Shown: positions 35,790-45,517, counted from the stretch's first letter. The stretch is 64,000 nucleotides of DNA from CAZTHK01 sp964613215 (GCA_964613215.1 CAZTHK010000012.1:1-64000), one strand, 5' to 3'. The notes: generated by a model not told the origin, from the sequence alone. Made by a program: numbers and translations.

Positions 35790-38054
35790 TCAACCGCATT
35801 TGGAATAGCCGCATTCCCGGCAAACAGCACACCCGCTCTCATGTTCCATTACACCACCGCACTCGGGGCAGAAACCGGCTACCTTGTTCAGATAACCCTG
35901 AGTCATCGATTTCACCTTCTGACCGGCGGGAGTATTCTTCTCCAGCAGGTACCTCTCCAGTGCCTTGGCTATGGCATCACTGCATGAAAGTATCATTCCG
36001 CCCTTCTCCCAGCCGGGGTTGGGACAACGCACCCCCCTTAGCTGTTTAACCACCTCTTTAGGATCTATGCCCGCCCTTAAAGTCAGTGAAATCAATCTGC
36101 TGATAGCCTCAGCCTGGGAGGCGGAGCATCCCCCCGCCTTTCCCATCTGGGTAAATACCTCGAAGGGACCCTCTCCATCCTCATTTATGGTGACATACAG
36201 ATTTCCACAACCGGTGGTCATCTTTCTGGTTTCACCTCTTACCACCTTGGGCCTCTTCCTGGGAGTGAGCGACTTATCCTTCTCCGGACTTTCCTCCTTT
36301 TCCTCCTTCTCCTCCCGGTTGACCTTACCTACATTAAGGACCTGATCCTTTCTGCTTCCGTCCCGGTAAATAGTCACCCCCTTGCAGCCGAGTTCATAAG
36401 CTTTGAGATACACCTCCTCAACATCATTCCTGGTAGCGGTCTCGGGGAAATTAACCGTTTTGGAGACAGCATTATCGGTATACTTCTGAAATGCTGCCTG
36501 CACTTTTATATGACATTCCGGATCGATATCATGAGCAGTTACAAATATCCCCTTCCACTTCTCCGGAACCTTCTCGATCTCGTTCAGGGAACCCTTCTGA
36601 GCAATCTCCCTGTTCAGTTCCCGGCTGTAGAAACCTTCCCTCCTGGCAATATCCTCGAACAACTTGTTTACCTCTACCAGTTCTTCGCTATCCATCACAT
36701 TACGTATGAAGGCTACGGCGAAGAGAGGCTCCACTCCGCTGGAACATCCGGCCAGAATACTCAGAGTACCGGTGGGAGCAATGGTAGTAACAGTTGCGTT
36801 GCGCATCTTCTCCGAGCCTTCCTGATCATAGATGCTTCCCTTGTAATTCGGGAAGGCTCCCCTTTCCCCGGCCAGCTTCCTGCTGGCTCTCCCGGCCTCC
36901 CGGCGAATAAATCCCATCACCTCTTCGGCTACTTCCAGAGCTTCTTCGGAGTGGTAGGAGATCTCCAGCTGGACCAGCATATCTGCGAATCCCATCACCC
37001 CCAGACCAATCTTCCTGTTACCCAGGGTCATCTCCCTTATCTTTTTAAGAGGATAACGGTTAACATCAATCACATTATCCAGGAAACGTACCGCTTTGGT
37101 CACCGTTTCACCCAACTTGTCAAAATTTATCTTACCCGGCGATGAATCCGTATCCACCATCCGGGAGAGATTTATGGATCCGAGATTACAGGACTCATAG
37201 GGAAGAAGGGGTTGTTCTCCACAGGGATTGGTGCTTTCGATTTTCCCGATGTGCGGAGTAGGATTGTTTTCATTCATCCGGTCCAGAAAAACAATCCCCG
37301 GTTCGCCATTCCGCCAGGCGAACTCCACTATCATCTCAAAAACCTTCTTTGCCGGTATTTTATCCACTACCTCGCCACCGTGTGGATTGATCAACTCGTA
37401 ATCTCCGTCCTCCCTTACCGCCCTCATAAATTCCTCAGTGATTCCAACTGATAAATTGAAATTATTCAGCTTGTCGGTATCCCTCTTTGCGGTAATAAAA
37501 TCGAGTATATCGGGATGATCCACTCTCAGTATGGCCATGTTGGCTCCCCGCCGGGTGCCACCCTGTTTGACCGTTTCGGTGGCGGCATCAAATACAGTCA
37601 TAAATGATATCGGGCCACTGGATATTCCCCTGGTAGTATTTACCACATCGTTGCTGGGCCGTATTCTGGAAAAAGAGAATCCGGTTCCCCCCCCGCTCTT
37701 GTGGATCAGGGCAGTACTCTTTATGGTCTCGAAGATACTCTCCATGGAATCTTCGATGGGCAGAACAAAACAGGCGGACAGCTGCTGCAGCTCCGCTCCG
37801 GCATTCATCAGGGTTGGAGAATTGGGGAGAAAATCAAGCGAAACCATCATATTATAAAACTGTTCCTCCCAGTATTCCCTGTTCCTGTTTCCCGAATAAT
37901 TCCGTTCGGCCGAAGCGATATTGGAGGCGACCCGCTGGAACAACTCCTGCGGTGTCTCGGTGATATTCCCTTTGATGTCCTTGCGCAGATATCTCTTTCG
38001 TAATACCTTTAGGGCATTCTCCTTCAACTGTGGTTTCAATCCTTGATCAGACAC
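35790..38054 (-). CDS. nrdJ: Vitamin B12-dependent ribonucleoside-diphosphate reductase (class II)
   Basis: Makes deoxyribonucleotides with adenosylcobalamin as radical source, independent of oxygen. The 754-residue product has the barrel motifs LPNSPTLMNAG (76-86), FVLPIEDSMESIFET, KSGGGTGFSFSR, TNPCGEQPLLPYESCNLGSIN (active-site Cys278) and TIAPTGTLSILAGCSSGVEP. A charged linker (about 590-620) leads to a C-terminal cysteine cluster CPECGG...CRECGYSKCG that probably binds zinc and relays electrons. No ATP-cone is seen at the N-terminus. The GTG at 38054 follows AGGGAG. Likely NrdR-regulated. Confidence 0.95.
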   Translation of the reverse strand: MSDQGLKPQLKENALKVLRKRYLRKDIKGNITETPQELFQRVASNIASAERNYSGNRNREYWEEQFYNMMVSLDFLPNSPTLMNAGAELQQLSACFVLPIEDSMESIFETIKSTALIHKSGGGTGFSFSRIRPSNDVVNTTRGISSGPISFMTVFDAATETVKQGGTRRGANMAILRVDHPDILDFITAKRDTDKLNNFNLSVGITEEFMRAVREDGDYELINPHGGEVVDKIPAKKVFEMIVEFAWRNGEPGIVFLDRMNENNPTPHIGKIESTNPCGEQPLLPYESCNLGSINLSRMVDTDSSPGKINFDKLGETVTKAVRFLDNVIDVNRYPLKKIREMTLGNRKIGLGVMGFADMLVQLEISYHSEEALEVAEEVMGFIRREAGRASRKLAGERGAFPNYKGSIYDQEGSEKMRNATVTTIAPTGTLSILAGCSSGVEPLFAVAFIRNVMDSEELVEVNKLFEDIARREGFYSRELNREIAQKGSLNEIEKVPEKWKGIFVTAHDIDPECHIKVQAAFQKYTDNAVSKTVNFPETATRNDVEEVYLKAYELGCKGVTIYRDGSRKDQVLNVGKVNREEKEEKEESPEKDKSLTPRKRPKVVRGETRKMTTGCGNLYVTINEDGEGPFEVFTQMGKAGGCSASQAEAISRLISLTLRAGIDPKEVVKQLRGVRCPNPGWEKGGMILSCSDAIAKALERYLLEKNTPAGQKVKSMTQGYLNKVAGFCPECGGVMEHESGCAVCRECGYSKCG

Positions 38055-38115
38055 TTTGATCTCCCTTTAATCCGCAACCCAGATATAACAAAAATATGCT
38101 GATTTCTGTGAACCA

Positions 38116-38131
38116 ATTCAATATATTGTGG
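38116..38131. promoter_or_regulatory. NrdR-box-like operator 1 of nrdJ
   Basis: Reads ATTCAATATATTGTGG, matching 13 of 16 positions of the NrdR consensus as I remember it (ACACWATATATWGTGT). It lies between the -10 element and the nrdJ start, a repressing position. Confidence 0.6.
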
Positions 38132-38139
38132 TCAATACT

Positions 38140-38168
38140 ATAGTACATACCTGCCATATTGCGGTCAA
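38140..38168 (-). promoter_or_regulatory. Sigma70-like promoter of nrdJ
   Basis: On the minus strand TTGACC (38163-38168) and TACTAT (38140-38145) are separated by 17 bases. NrdR-like box 2 overlaps the spacer and the -35, and box 1 lies just downstream. Confidence 0.5.
38149..38164. promoter_or_regulatory. NrdR-box-like operator 2 of nrdJ (degenerate)
   Basis: A second, weaker match (9 of 16) starting 33 bases from box 1, about three helical turns, the usual tandem geometry. It adjoins a perfect inverted repeat GGTCAAT-N5-ATTGACC (38163-38181), whose left half also occurs at 38130-38136. Confidence 0.4.
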
Positions 38169-38358
38169 TATAAAATTGACCAAAAACACCCCTCCCCGGA
38201 GCAGAACTGTCTCAACAGGCCAACCGTATCTTTCACAATCGGCCGGGGGATCAAAAATCCGCGCCCCGTTCCGGCCGGAACAAAAAATCCGTGCGAAACA
38301 GTTATGATTCCCATATATTCAATATGTCTACAGAACAAACAGAAGGAATCATCAGATC

Positions 38359-39060
38359 ATGACAGCATCCTTATTCAAAATATCTCCGGATAATAATAAA
38401 AGAATGATAAAGGGTATAATATTGGCTGCACTGGTGATATTTTCAATGATCTCTCTCCAGCCCCGGACAGGCCGGACCCAGATCTTCGGGCAGTTTACCT
38501 CAGCTGCAATTTCCTCGGAGGGAGAGGGTGGTTTTTTTACCACAGCCGGAGAGAATATCTTCAGGGCGGCGGCTGTATCCAGATTTCTGCTTTCCTCAAT
38601 GAGCGATCTGGGAATCCAGGCGGGAATCGAGAATATGTGCGACACTTACTCCTACGGAGGTTCGCTGGATGTAAAATTCTATCTTATCAGGGGTGAACCC
38701 CTGTTCCCCCTGGACCTGGCCCTTGATCTTTCATACGGTCACATGAGATCTGAGAAGGCAATCCGGAATATCTTTGGTGGCAGCCTGCTGGTAAGCAGGG
38801 TCTTTACCACGGGTCTCAGATTTCCCATCGAGCCTTACCTCTCCTTAAACATCTTCTCCACCCAGTACTCTGATAAACCAGACTGCACCCCCTCCTCCAG
38901 AAGCTGCTGGCCCTGTAAAGAAGACCAGTCCAGCAGCGAGACAGATAATGTTCTCCGCGCCGGAGTAAGATTCAAGGTGGGGGAGGACATCCATCTCATC
39001 GCGGAAGGAGAGATTGATGGTGAAAACTATCTGGGATTCGGTGTCAACATAATCTATTGA
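38359..39060 (+). CDS. Predicted beta-barrel outer membrane protein
   Basis: Unknown family. A 16-residue lead and a signal-like stretch (KGIILAALVIFSMISLQP) precede about 190 residues of alternating hydrophobic strands (AAVSRFLLSSMSDLGIQAG, LDVKFYLI, LDLALDLSYGHM, PYLSLNIFSTQYS, LGFGVNIIY). It ends in Tyr with strand periodicity, typical of small barrels. Six cysteines are present, one cluster reading CTPSSRSCWPC. The sequence before the ATG has AGAAGGAA; an internal ATG at 38404 is also possible. Convergent with the PP2C gene, overlapping it by 7 bases. Confidence 0.65.
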   Translation: MTASLFKISPDNNKRMIKGIILAALVIFSMISLQPRTGRTQIFGQFTSAAISSEGEGGFFTTAGENIFRAAAVSRFLLSSMSDLGIQAGIENMCDTYSYGGSLDVKFYLIRGEPLFPLDLALDLSYGHMRSEKAIRNIFGGSLLVSRVFTTGLRFPIEPYLSLNIFSTQYSDKPDCTPSSRSCWPCKEDQSSSETDNVLRAGVRFKVGEDIHLIAEGEIDGENYLGFGVNIIY

Positions 39061-39839
39061 TCCTGAATTTCCGCCTGATCTTTCCGTCCTGCCACCACCA
39101 CGGTAATATTATCCTCACCCCCGGCCTTCCGGGCAAACTTTATCAGGCGGCTGCAGGCCTGCTCAGGGCTGAGCGATTTTACCAGAGGCGCTATTTCGGT
39201 ATCGGGAAGCATGGTGGATAAACCATCCGAACATAACAGAATCGAATCGCCGGAATTAAAGGGAATGCCGGCGTGTACATCCGGCTCCACCTCCTCCTTC
39301 AATCCGGCAGCCCTGGTGATCATATTGTGATTGGGATGATCGCGGGCTTCCTCCCTGCTGATCAGTCCCTTCTGGACCATCTCGCCGGGAACATTATGAT
39401 CCCGGGTAACCTGCCGCATCTTTCCATCCGAAATCAGGTAAGCTCTGGAATCACCGGCATGAGCAATATTTATATATCCGGGGAATAATACAGCCCCCGT
39501 GCAGGTAGTGCCGGCCCGGCTTTCTGCTCCTCCACCCACATCGCGGAACACCCTCCGGTTAGCCTTGGTGAATGCTTCCCTCAACCCTTCCACAGCCTCC
39601 TCTTCAACCAGGGAATAATATATTTCACTCAACGATTCGATCATGGCAGTACTGGCCTCGGAACCCCGAAGGAGCCCGCCCATCCCATCAGCTACCGCCA
39701 CAAGAATACCCCTCCGTTTCAACAAATCATCCCTGGTGGGATTGAATATACCGTAGTAATCTTCATTGCTCTGCCTTACCACTCCCACATCTGTGGCTGC
39801 GGCTATGTTAAAAAGGCTGTTCTCATATTGATCAACCAT
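39054..39839 (-). CDS. PP2C-type serine/threonine protein phosphatase
   Basis: Metal-dependent protein phosphatase of the bacterial PppL/Stp type, 261 residues, single domain. The eleven-motif core is visible: TDVGVVRQSNEDYYG, VAVADGMGG, AGTTCTGAVLF, NIAHAGDSRAYLI, ILLCSDGLS and GGEDNITVVVA, including the metal-binding Asp residues. No partner Ser/Thr kinase gene is in the window, though a PASTA protein without kinase lies at 5 kb. Confidence 0.93.
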   Translation of the reverse strand: MVDQYENSLFNIAAATDVGVVRQSNEDYYGIFNPTRDDLLKRRGILVAVADGMGGLLRGSEASTAMIESLSEIYYSLVEEEAVEGLREAFTKANRRVFRDVGGGAESRAGTTCTGAVLFPGYINIAHAGDSRAYLISDGKMRQVTRDHNVPGEMVQKGLISREEARDHPNHNMITRAAGLKEEVEPDVHAGIPFNSGDSILLCSDGLSTMLPDTEIAPLVKSLSPEQACSRLIKFARKAGGEDNITVVVAGRKDQAEIQDQ

Positions 39840-39916
39840 AATCCGTCATATCCTTTCCGGACCGTCTCACCACCTTGAAATATGTACCGGTTTCCCGTAG
39901 AATCGCCGGTCCGGTA

Positions 39917-41680
39917 TTAAGCACTACCGGAAACCATTAAAAACAACTCTCTTACAGCCAGGGCCGGGCTCCCGGACACGGGGGAGAATAATTCAATCTC
40001 CTCTCCCGCTGTATTAACCCAGCCCGGGACCTCAGTCAGTGAAAATCCCAATATTCTGGCAACCAGCAAATACATCAGGGATGTTACCAGCAAAACTCCA
40101 AGGAAATTCAGTATTACTCCCGCCCTGACCATGCCCGGAACCGAAACTGACCCACTGGAGAAAACTATGGCATTAGGCGGGGTAGCTACCGGCAGCATGA
40201 AAGCACAGGAGGCCGATATGGTTGCCGGGATCATCAGAACAAAGGGGTGCATCCCCATCCCCACAGCCGTAGCACCCAGTATGGGGAGAAATATTGTAGC
40301 CACTGCAGTATTGGATGTTATCTCGGTGAGAAATGTAACCAGCAGGCAGGTTATCAGTAAAATAACAATCAGGGGAGATCCCCCCAGCATCCCCATGGTC
40401 GAAGCTATCCGCTGAGCCAGGCCGCTCCCGGAAAATCCCTTTCCCAGAGCAATTCCTCCTCCGAAAAGGATAAGTATTCCCCAGGGTATCTCCCTGGCGG
40501 AGCTCCAGTTCAATACGAAAATACCCTTTCGCCAATTCACCGGGATTATAAACAGGGACAGGCCGGCTGCCACAGCAATAGTGGAATCATGTATATACTG
40601 GCCCAGGGAAGCAACCGATGCCCAACCCCGGAAGGTAAAAGATCCCACTGTTACATCGGCCCGGGTGATCCATGCCAGCACGGTGATAATAAAAACTGTC
40701 AGGGTTCTCCTCTCTCCCGCCGACATAGGTCCCATGGCCTCCTCCTGCTCCGCCATCACATTTTCTCCAATTCTCAACTCGGCCGGACCCCTGATAAACA
40801 ACCTGGTCAATAAAATCCAGGTGAGGGGAAGGAATAAAGCTGCCAGGGGCAATCCTATCATCATCCATTTGACGAAACTTATCTCACCTGCTTGAGGATA
40901 GAGCGAATGAACCTGGGAAGCAAAGACTACATTGGGGGGTGTTCCGATCAGAGTGCCGATCCCTCCGATATTGGCGGCATAGGCCACCGAAAGCATCAAT
41001 GCCATCTTGAAACCGGCCAGACCGTATCTCTGTTTATCCGGAGGGGAATATATTCCGTCGGGGGCGGATTGACCCTCCTTATCTGCGGGGCGGGTCTTCT
41101 CCCCTCTTCCAGCTTCCTCTTCGCCGAACATCTCCCCTTCCTCCCGGATCGATCTGCCATTATCCTTCTCTTCCTCCAGGGTAACAATAACAGCAAGGCC
41201 AATAGGCAGCATCATCATGGTGGTGGCAGTGTTGGAGATCCACATGGAGAGGAATGCCGTAGCAATCATAAATCCCAGAATAACCCTGTCTCCCCTCAAC
41301 CCCATCACCGAAATTATCTTAAGGGCAATTCGCCGGTGGAGATTCCATCTCTTCATTGCCACCGCTATAAAGAATCCCCCCATAAAAAGAAAGATAGAGG
41401 ATGAGGCATAGGATGCCGCCACCTCTCCGGCGGGAATTACCTTCATCAGGGGAAAGGCCGCCAGCGGAACAAGGGCAGTGGCGGGAAGGGGAATGCTCTC
41501 GCATATCCACCAGCAGGCCATAAGGACCGCCACGGCAGCCACTCTCTTTGCATCACCACTCAGGATACCCGGGGGCATCAACATAATACCTGCAGACAAT
41601 ACCGGACCTAATCCCAGGCCCAGGCGATTACGAAAACTATATTCTCTCGCCCCCTGTTTCCCTTTTGCCCTATCTTTCAT
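39917..41680 (-). CDS. DASS/SLC13 family sodium-anion symporter
   Basis: Polytopic transporter for dicarboxylates, sulfate or phosphate. Two SNT substrate/sodium motifs, one in each repeat, are seen: WISNTATTMMMLPIG and TEITSNTAVATIFLPI. About 12 hydrophobic segments. A hydrophilic, Glu-rich insert of about 50 residues (around 172-222 of this start) separates the first SNT motif from the next membrane segment, longer than in most relatives. The frame is open to a TTG at 41752; the ATG at 41680 gives a more usual N-terminus, though neither has a good ribosome-binding site. Confidence 0.9.
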   Translation of the reverse strand: MKDRAKGKQGAREYSFRNRLGLGLGPVLSAGIMLMPPGILSGDAKRVAAVAVLMACWWICESIPLPATALVPLAAFPLMKVIPAGEVAASYASSSIFLFMGGFFIAVAMKRWNLHRRIALKIISVMGLRGDRVILGFMIATAFLSMWISNTATTMMMLPIGLAVIVTLEEEKDNGRSIREEGEMFGEEEAGRGEKTRPADKEGQSAPDGIYSPPDKQRYGLAGFKMALMLSVAYAANIGGIGTLIGTPPNVVFASQVHSLYPQAGEISFVKWMMIGLPLAALFLPLTWILLTRLFIRGPAELRIGENVMAEQEEAMGPMSAGERRTLTVFIITVLAWITRADVTVGSFTFRGWASVASLGQYIHDSTIAVAAGLSLFIIPVNWRKGIFVLNWSSAREIPWGILILFGGGIALGKGFSGSGLAQRIASTMGMLGGSPLIVILLITCLLVTFLTEITSNTAVATIFLPILGATAVGMGMHPFVLMIPATISASCAFMLPVATPPNAIVFSSGSVSVPGMVRAGVILNFLGVLLVTSLMYLLVARILGFSLTEVPGWVNTAGEEIELFSPVSGSPALAVRELFLMVSGSA

Positions 41681-41970
41681 TACAAGCTTGCTTTTAAACC
41701 TATCTTCTGTAGAATACACTTTGTGATGGAGACTTGTTAAGCAATATGGCAACAGCTTAAATGTTATGCCCTGTTGGAGTCAATCAAATAGTGTAACATA
41801 TGGGAGAGGGAAGGAGAGTGCCTGTTTTCGGCAACCGGCGGCATATTTACGGATGAAGGGAAGCTCTCTTTCTTAAAACAGAACCACCATACCACCCGAT
41901 GAATGATCATAAACCTGAAAAGAGAAAATCTGCCACATCCCCCCACGGAACCGGAAAGCCGGAGGGAACC

Positions 41971-42834
41971 ATGAAGAGAAAATTTCCCTTTCACGGAATC
42001 GCAGGTATAGTGATCATAGCAGCTGCGGAATTTGCCCTGTTCAGGGATAATCGAATTGTAAAGATGTACTTCACTCCTATTGCATGGACGGGCTACATCC
42101 TGCTGGTGGATGCGGTAATAGCCCGGGTAAAGGGCAGCTCTCCACTGACCCGGCGAAGGATGGAGTTCTTCATCTCACTGCCTCTCTCCATAGTTTGCTG
42201 GTATGTTTTCGAAGGGGTCAACCTGCTGTTGAAAAACTGGGAATATATCAATCTCCCCCGGAACACCGCGGCCAGATGGCTGGGTTATGTGTGGTCATAC
42301 GCTACCATATTTCCGGCAATATTCATAACCGCCGAACTGCTGGAGTTCTTCCTGCACAGGCCTTTCAGTGGCCTCAAAGCGGTTAGCTTCAGCAGAAGGA
42401 CCGAAACGATTTTCTTCCTCTCCGGATTCATCCTTTTTGTTATCCCCCTGGTATTCCCCTCTTCCTATCTCTGCCCCCTTCCGTGGATAAGTGTACTGCT
42501 TCTGATGGAGGGCATTAATGACCGGCTGGGTATCGGCTCATTCTCGGATATGTTCCGGAGGGGAGACTACGGCCTGTTTATCTCATTGATTATTGCCGGG
42601 GCTATCTGCGGTTTGCTCTGGGAGTTCTGGAATTTCTGGGCACTGACCAGGTGGAGATACCATGTTCCCTACCTCCCCGGGATCAGGCTGTTTGAAATGC
42701 CGGTTCTGGGGTTCCTGGGCTTCCTCCCCTTCGCCCTGGAATGCTATCTGATGTACCGTTTCACCCGGTTCCTGGTCCCGGCAAGGAGCCGGCGGGATGT
42801 TCTGGGAAAAGAATGGAAAAATCCCTTACCATGA
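41971..42834 (+). CDS. Polytopic membrane protein of unknown function
   Basis: A 287-residue protein with about eight hydrophobic segments and conserved-looking polar residues inside them (WYVFEGVNLLLKNWEYINLP; GLLWEFWNFWALTRWRYHVPYLPG; MPVLGFLGFLPFALECYLMY). I do not recognise the family; the W-E-F-W-N motif suggests a buried binding site. The ATG at 41971 is chosen because GGAGGG lies 4 bases ahead; the frame is open to 41899. It precedes the HAD gene, and the two are probably co-transcribed. Confidence 0.75.
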   Translation: MKRKFPFHGIAGIVIIAAAEFALFRDNRIVKMYFTPIAWTGYILLVDAVIARVKGSSPLTRRRMEFFISLPLSIVCWYVFEGVNLLLKNWEYINLPRNTAARWLGYVWSYATIFPAIFITAELLEFFLHRPFSGLKAVSFSRRTETIFFLSGFILFVIPLVFPSSYLCPLPWISVLLLMEGINDRLGIGSFSDMFRRGDYGLFISLIIAGAICGLLWEFWNFWALTRWRYHVPYLPGIRLFEMPVLGFLGFLPFALECYLMYRFTRFLVPARSRRDVLGKEWKNPLP

Positions 42835-42859
42835 AGAATCAACCCTGCAGGAGGCTGTT

Positions 42860-43558
42860 TTGAACAAAGTGAAAAAGCTTGATTCATTGCTTAAAAAGAC
42901 CGAAGCGGTGATCTTTGACTTCGATAATGTTGTTGTCGATTCCGAACCGTATCACTTCAAAGCCTATTCCCGGGTTTTCTCCCGGAGGGGACACCACCTG
43001 GACCGCGAAAAGTACTGGATCGAGTGGACCTCCAGGGGGGGCGGAGCGGAGGGTGAGATAGAGCGTCACAACCTGGATATGGATCCCGCCGAGATAAGGA
43101 GGGAAAAGGATCCTATTTACTCCGGATATTGCAGATCCGGTGAAATAAAGGTGTTCCCGGCTGCATCGGAGATAGTGAAGTCACTTGCCCGGGCAGGTTA
43201 CAAACTGGCCATAGCATCCGGATCCTACCGTAGAGACATAATGACCATTATTTCCGCCAACGGGATAGAAGAGCTGTTTTCTGCTGTTATCGGAAAGGAT
43301 GGAATAGAAAACACCAAGCCTCACCCGGAGACATACCTCAAAGCATGCCGGGCCATAAAAACACCATGCTCCAGGTGTTTGGCCATAGAAGATGCGGAAA
43401 AGGGGGTGAAGAGCGCAACCGGGGCGGGAATGAGTGTTATTGTGGTTGAAACCGATATCACCAGAGGATTTTCCATTCAGGGAGCAGAGCTGAAGCTATC
43501 ATCCATTGACCAGCTCAGGGACATGATTATTCCCCTTCTGAATGGGGAAAAGAGCTAG
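42860..43558 (+). CDS. HAD-superfamily phosphatase/phosphomutase
   Basis: Haloacid dehalogenase-like hydrolase of the beta-phosphoglucomutase/phosphoglycolate phosphatase type. Motif I is FDFDNVVVDSEPYHF, motif II Ser is in IASGSY, motif III Lys is in KDGIENTKPHPETYL and motif IV is AIEDAEKGV. A helical cap lies at about 35-95. The frame is open from 42797, but the TTG at 42860 has AGGAGG 5 bases before it and avoids the overlap with the membrane-protein gene. Substrate unknown. Confidence 0.85.
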   Translation: MNKVKKLDSLLKKTEAVIFDFDNVVVDSEPYHFKAYSRVFSRRGHHLDREKYWIEWTSRGGGAEGEIERHNLDMDPAEIRREKDPIYSGYCRSGEIKVFPAASEIVKSLARAGYKLAIASGSYRRDIMTIISANGIEELFSAVIGKDGIENTKPHPETYLKACRAIKTPCSRCLAIEDAEKGVKSATGAGMSVIVVETDITRGFSIQGAELKLSSIDQLRDMIIPLLNGEKS

Positions 43559-43597
43559 ATATATATTACCCCGGTACAGCCGCCGGCCGGGTTGATC

Positions 43598-44278
43598 CTA
43601 CTTTATATCCACCACTTCATTCTCAGTGTCCTCAGGTTCGTAGAAGGGATCAAGCTTCCGGTGAAAATCAGTGTAAACCGCCCTTATTTCACGCCTGTAC
43701 TTTTCACACCTCTTTATCGACTGGCTCAGAACGGGATTCTCACCGGCCAGATCCATCAACTTAACCAGTTCCTCCCTCAATTTGCTCACCGGTTCGAACA
43801 GAGACCTGGCCAACTCCTCTACCACCTGTTTGCTGACCTTTTCACTCTCCAGGTCCATGTCGGCTTTCTTCATGTTACTCTTGGATACATGCAGATTAAT
43901 CCTGGCCAGCAGTTCGTCGAATTCGAAAGGCTTGACCATATAATCATCTGCATCGAAACCCATCCCCTTGACCTTATCTTCAACTGCTCCCCGGGCGGTA
44001 AGAAATATGATGGGAATGTCCTTCATCTTATTTATGCTCTTTATTCTCTTGCACACTTCAAATCCGTTCATCTCCGGCATCATCACATCCAGGATAAGGC
44101 AATCGGGCTTCTTCTCCTTAATGTTCTTCAGGGCTTCCTTGCCATCCCTGGCTTCGCGAACAGCGAAACCCTGACTCTCCAGGTTGAATCTGAGTATTCT
44201 CCTCAAATCGGAGTCGTCCTCGGTGACCAGTATATCTATCTGTCCCGGAACCAGATCGGATCTATCTTCAGATATCAT
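43598..44278 (-). CDS. Response regulator with C-terminal helical domain
   Basis: The N-terminal receiver domain (about 10-125) has acidic pocket TEDDS, phospho-acceptor Asp in LILDVMMPEMNG, Thr in FLTARG and Lys in VKPFEFDELL. The remaining 100 residues are charged and helical, with no DNA-binding or output domain that I recognise. No sensor kinase is adjacent; the nearest kinase gene, at 31-32.6 kb, is broken. The ATG at 44278 follows AGGGAG. It faces the HAD gene tail to tail. Confidence 0.88.
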   Translation of the reverse strand: MISEDRSDLVPGQIDILVTEDDSDLRRILRFNLESQGFAVREARDGKEALKNIKEKKPDCLILDVMMPEMNGFEVCKRIKSINKMKDIPIIFLTARGAVEDKVKGMGFDADDYMVKPFEFDELLARINLHVSKSNMKKADMDLESEKVSKQVVEELARSLFEPVSKLREELVKLMDLAGENPVLSQSIKRCEKYRREIRAVYTDFHRKLDPFYEPEDTENEVVDIK

Positions 44279-44527
44279 TCTGCTCCCTTCATACAGGATT
44301 ATTTCTATCCAGTGTTTCGGCAAGGGATCTTATATCTTAATCTTTTTCTTACTGTCAGAATATTTGAGCTGCGCCCGTCTCCATGCGGACGGCACCCTAC
44401 AGCACCTTTCAGGATAATCAGTTACTGGAAAACAGTTGAGATTTTTCAAACAGAATAATTCAGCCAGACGGATAGCTGAGCCGGCTGGCCTGACATGAAG
44501 ATCTTCTGGAAGTATCAGGTTACAGGA

Positions 44528-45517
44528 TTACTCATACAACCGTTTGATCTCACCCCATGACTTCTCCCCCACCCCGACCTGGCAATCCACCATAATTTCC
44601 GCTGTAGCGGAACATTCCACCAGGGAGTTCTCCTCCACATCTCCGCCGGCACTCATGGTAAGGGAAAAGGCCTTATAGTAGAACATCGCTCCATCCCTCA
44701 CCCCGCTGTGGCAGAAATACTGCTTTTGTCCCGGCGTGCTTTCCATCTCCACCACTAACTCCCCATCTTCATAACCGGTGGGATAACGGTCTGTACGGCA
44801 GCGGATCACGGTATAATTACCACTTCCGGCAACCCAGCTCAGATCGACTACACAGGCATTTCCCATATCGGCGGACAGATCTGCAATACCTGTGTTCGGT
44901 TCCTCGCAGATGGGCTCCTGGCATCTGTAGAGATAACTTTCCCCAATGTATCCCCCATGGTGGGGAGAAAAGGCATAATGCCCCACACCGTAGATATCGT
45001 AGGAATACATCTTTCCCGTTAACCTGTTATGGATTATGTCTACCCAGGTAGTTTCATCCCCCTCCACCGAGACAACCCCTACGTGCCCTAACAGTACCGG
45101 CCCGCAAACCGGCATGGCGGCTCTGAGCTTGATATCCATGAAGTAGCTCTCCCCCGCTTCCTCCCCGAAATATTCCCTGACAAAACCGTTTTCCGGTGTA
45201 AAACCGGTAAGTGAATCGTTGGATTCGATGGAGAACTCGATGTATTCTATTCCGGCGTGAAGATTATAGGCGTAGACGGGAACCTCCCGGACAGTTTCAC
45301 CGGGAGGCCGGGGAATTGAACACTGAATATCCTCAGGGATATCACCCACGTCACCGAAGTGTACACACACCCTGGTGACATAGTTGTATTCAAAATAATC
45401 GGAGGGAATGTCAAGTGATCCGTAACATTGTGCTGATAACCCCCCCCGTATCGGAATCACCATAATGGAAAATAATATAATAGATCCTACTGCGAGAAGG
45501 GCCTTTGTCCTGCTCAT
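44528..45517 (-). CDS. Secreted protein with cohesin-like and Fn3-like regions
   Basis: A signal peptide (residues 1-30) precedes two beta-rich parts. The first (about 40-205) resembles cohesin-type extracellular domains (VYAYNLHAGIEYIEFSIESNDSLTGF). The second (about 215-310) is Fn3-like (VDLSWVAGSGNYTVIRCRTD, FYYKAFSLT). Twelve cysteines suggest disulfides. It ends with EKSWGEIKRLYE, a short aromatic-basic tail distinct from the PNPFN domain. Own promoter upstream. Function unknown. Confidence 0.65.
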   Translation of the reverse strand: MSRTKALLAVGSIILFSIMVIPIRGGLSAQCYGSLDIPSDYFEYNYVTRVCVHFGDVGDIPEDIQCSIPRPPGETVREVPVYAYNLHAGIEYIEFSIESNDSLTGFTPENGFVREYFGEEAGESYFMDIKLRAAMPVCGPVLLGHVGVVSVEGDETTWVDIIHNRLTGKMYSYDIYGVGHYAFSPHHGGYIGESYLYRCQEPICEEPNTGIADLSADMGNACVVDLSWVAGSGNYTVIRCRTDRYPTGYEDGELVVEMESTPGQKQYFCHSGVRDGAMFYYKAFSLTMSAGGDVEENSLVECSATAEIMVDCQVGVGEKSWGEIKRLYE

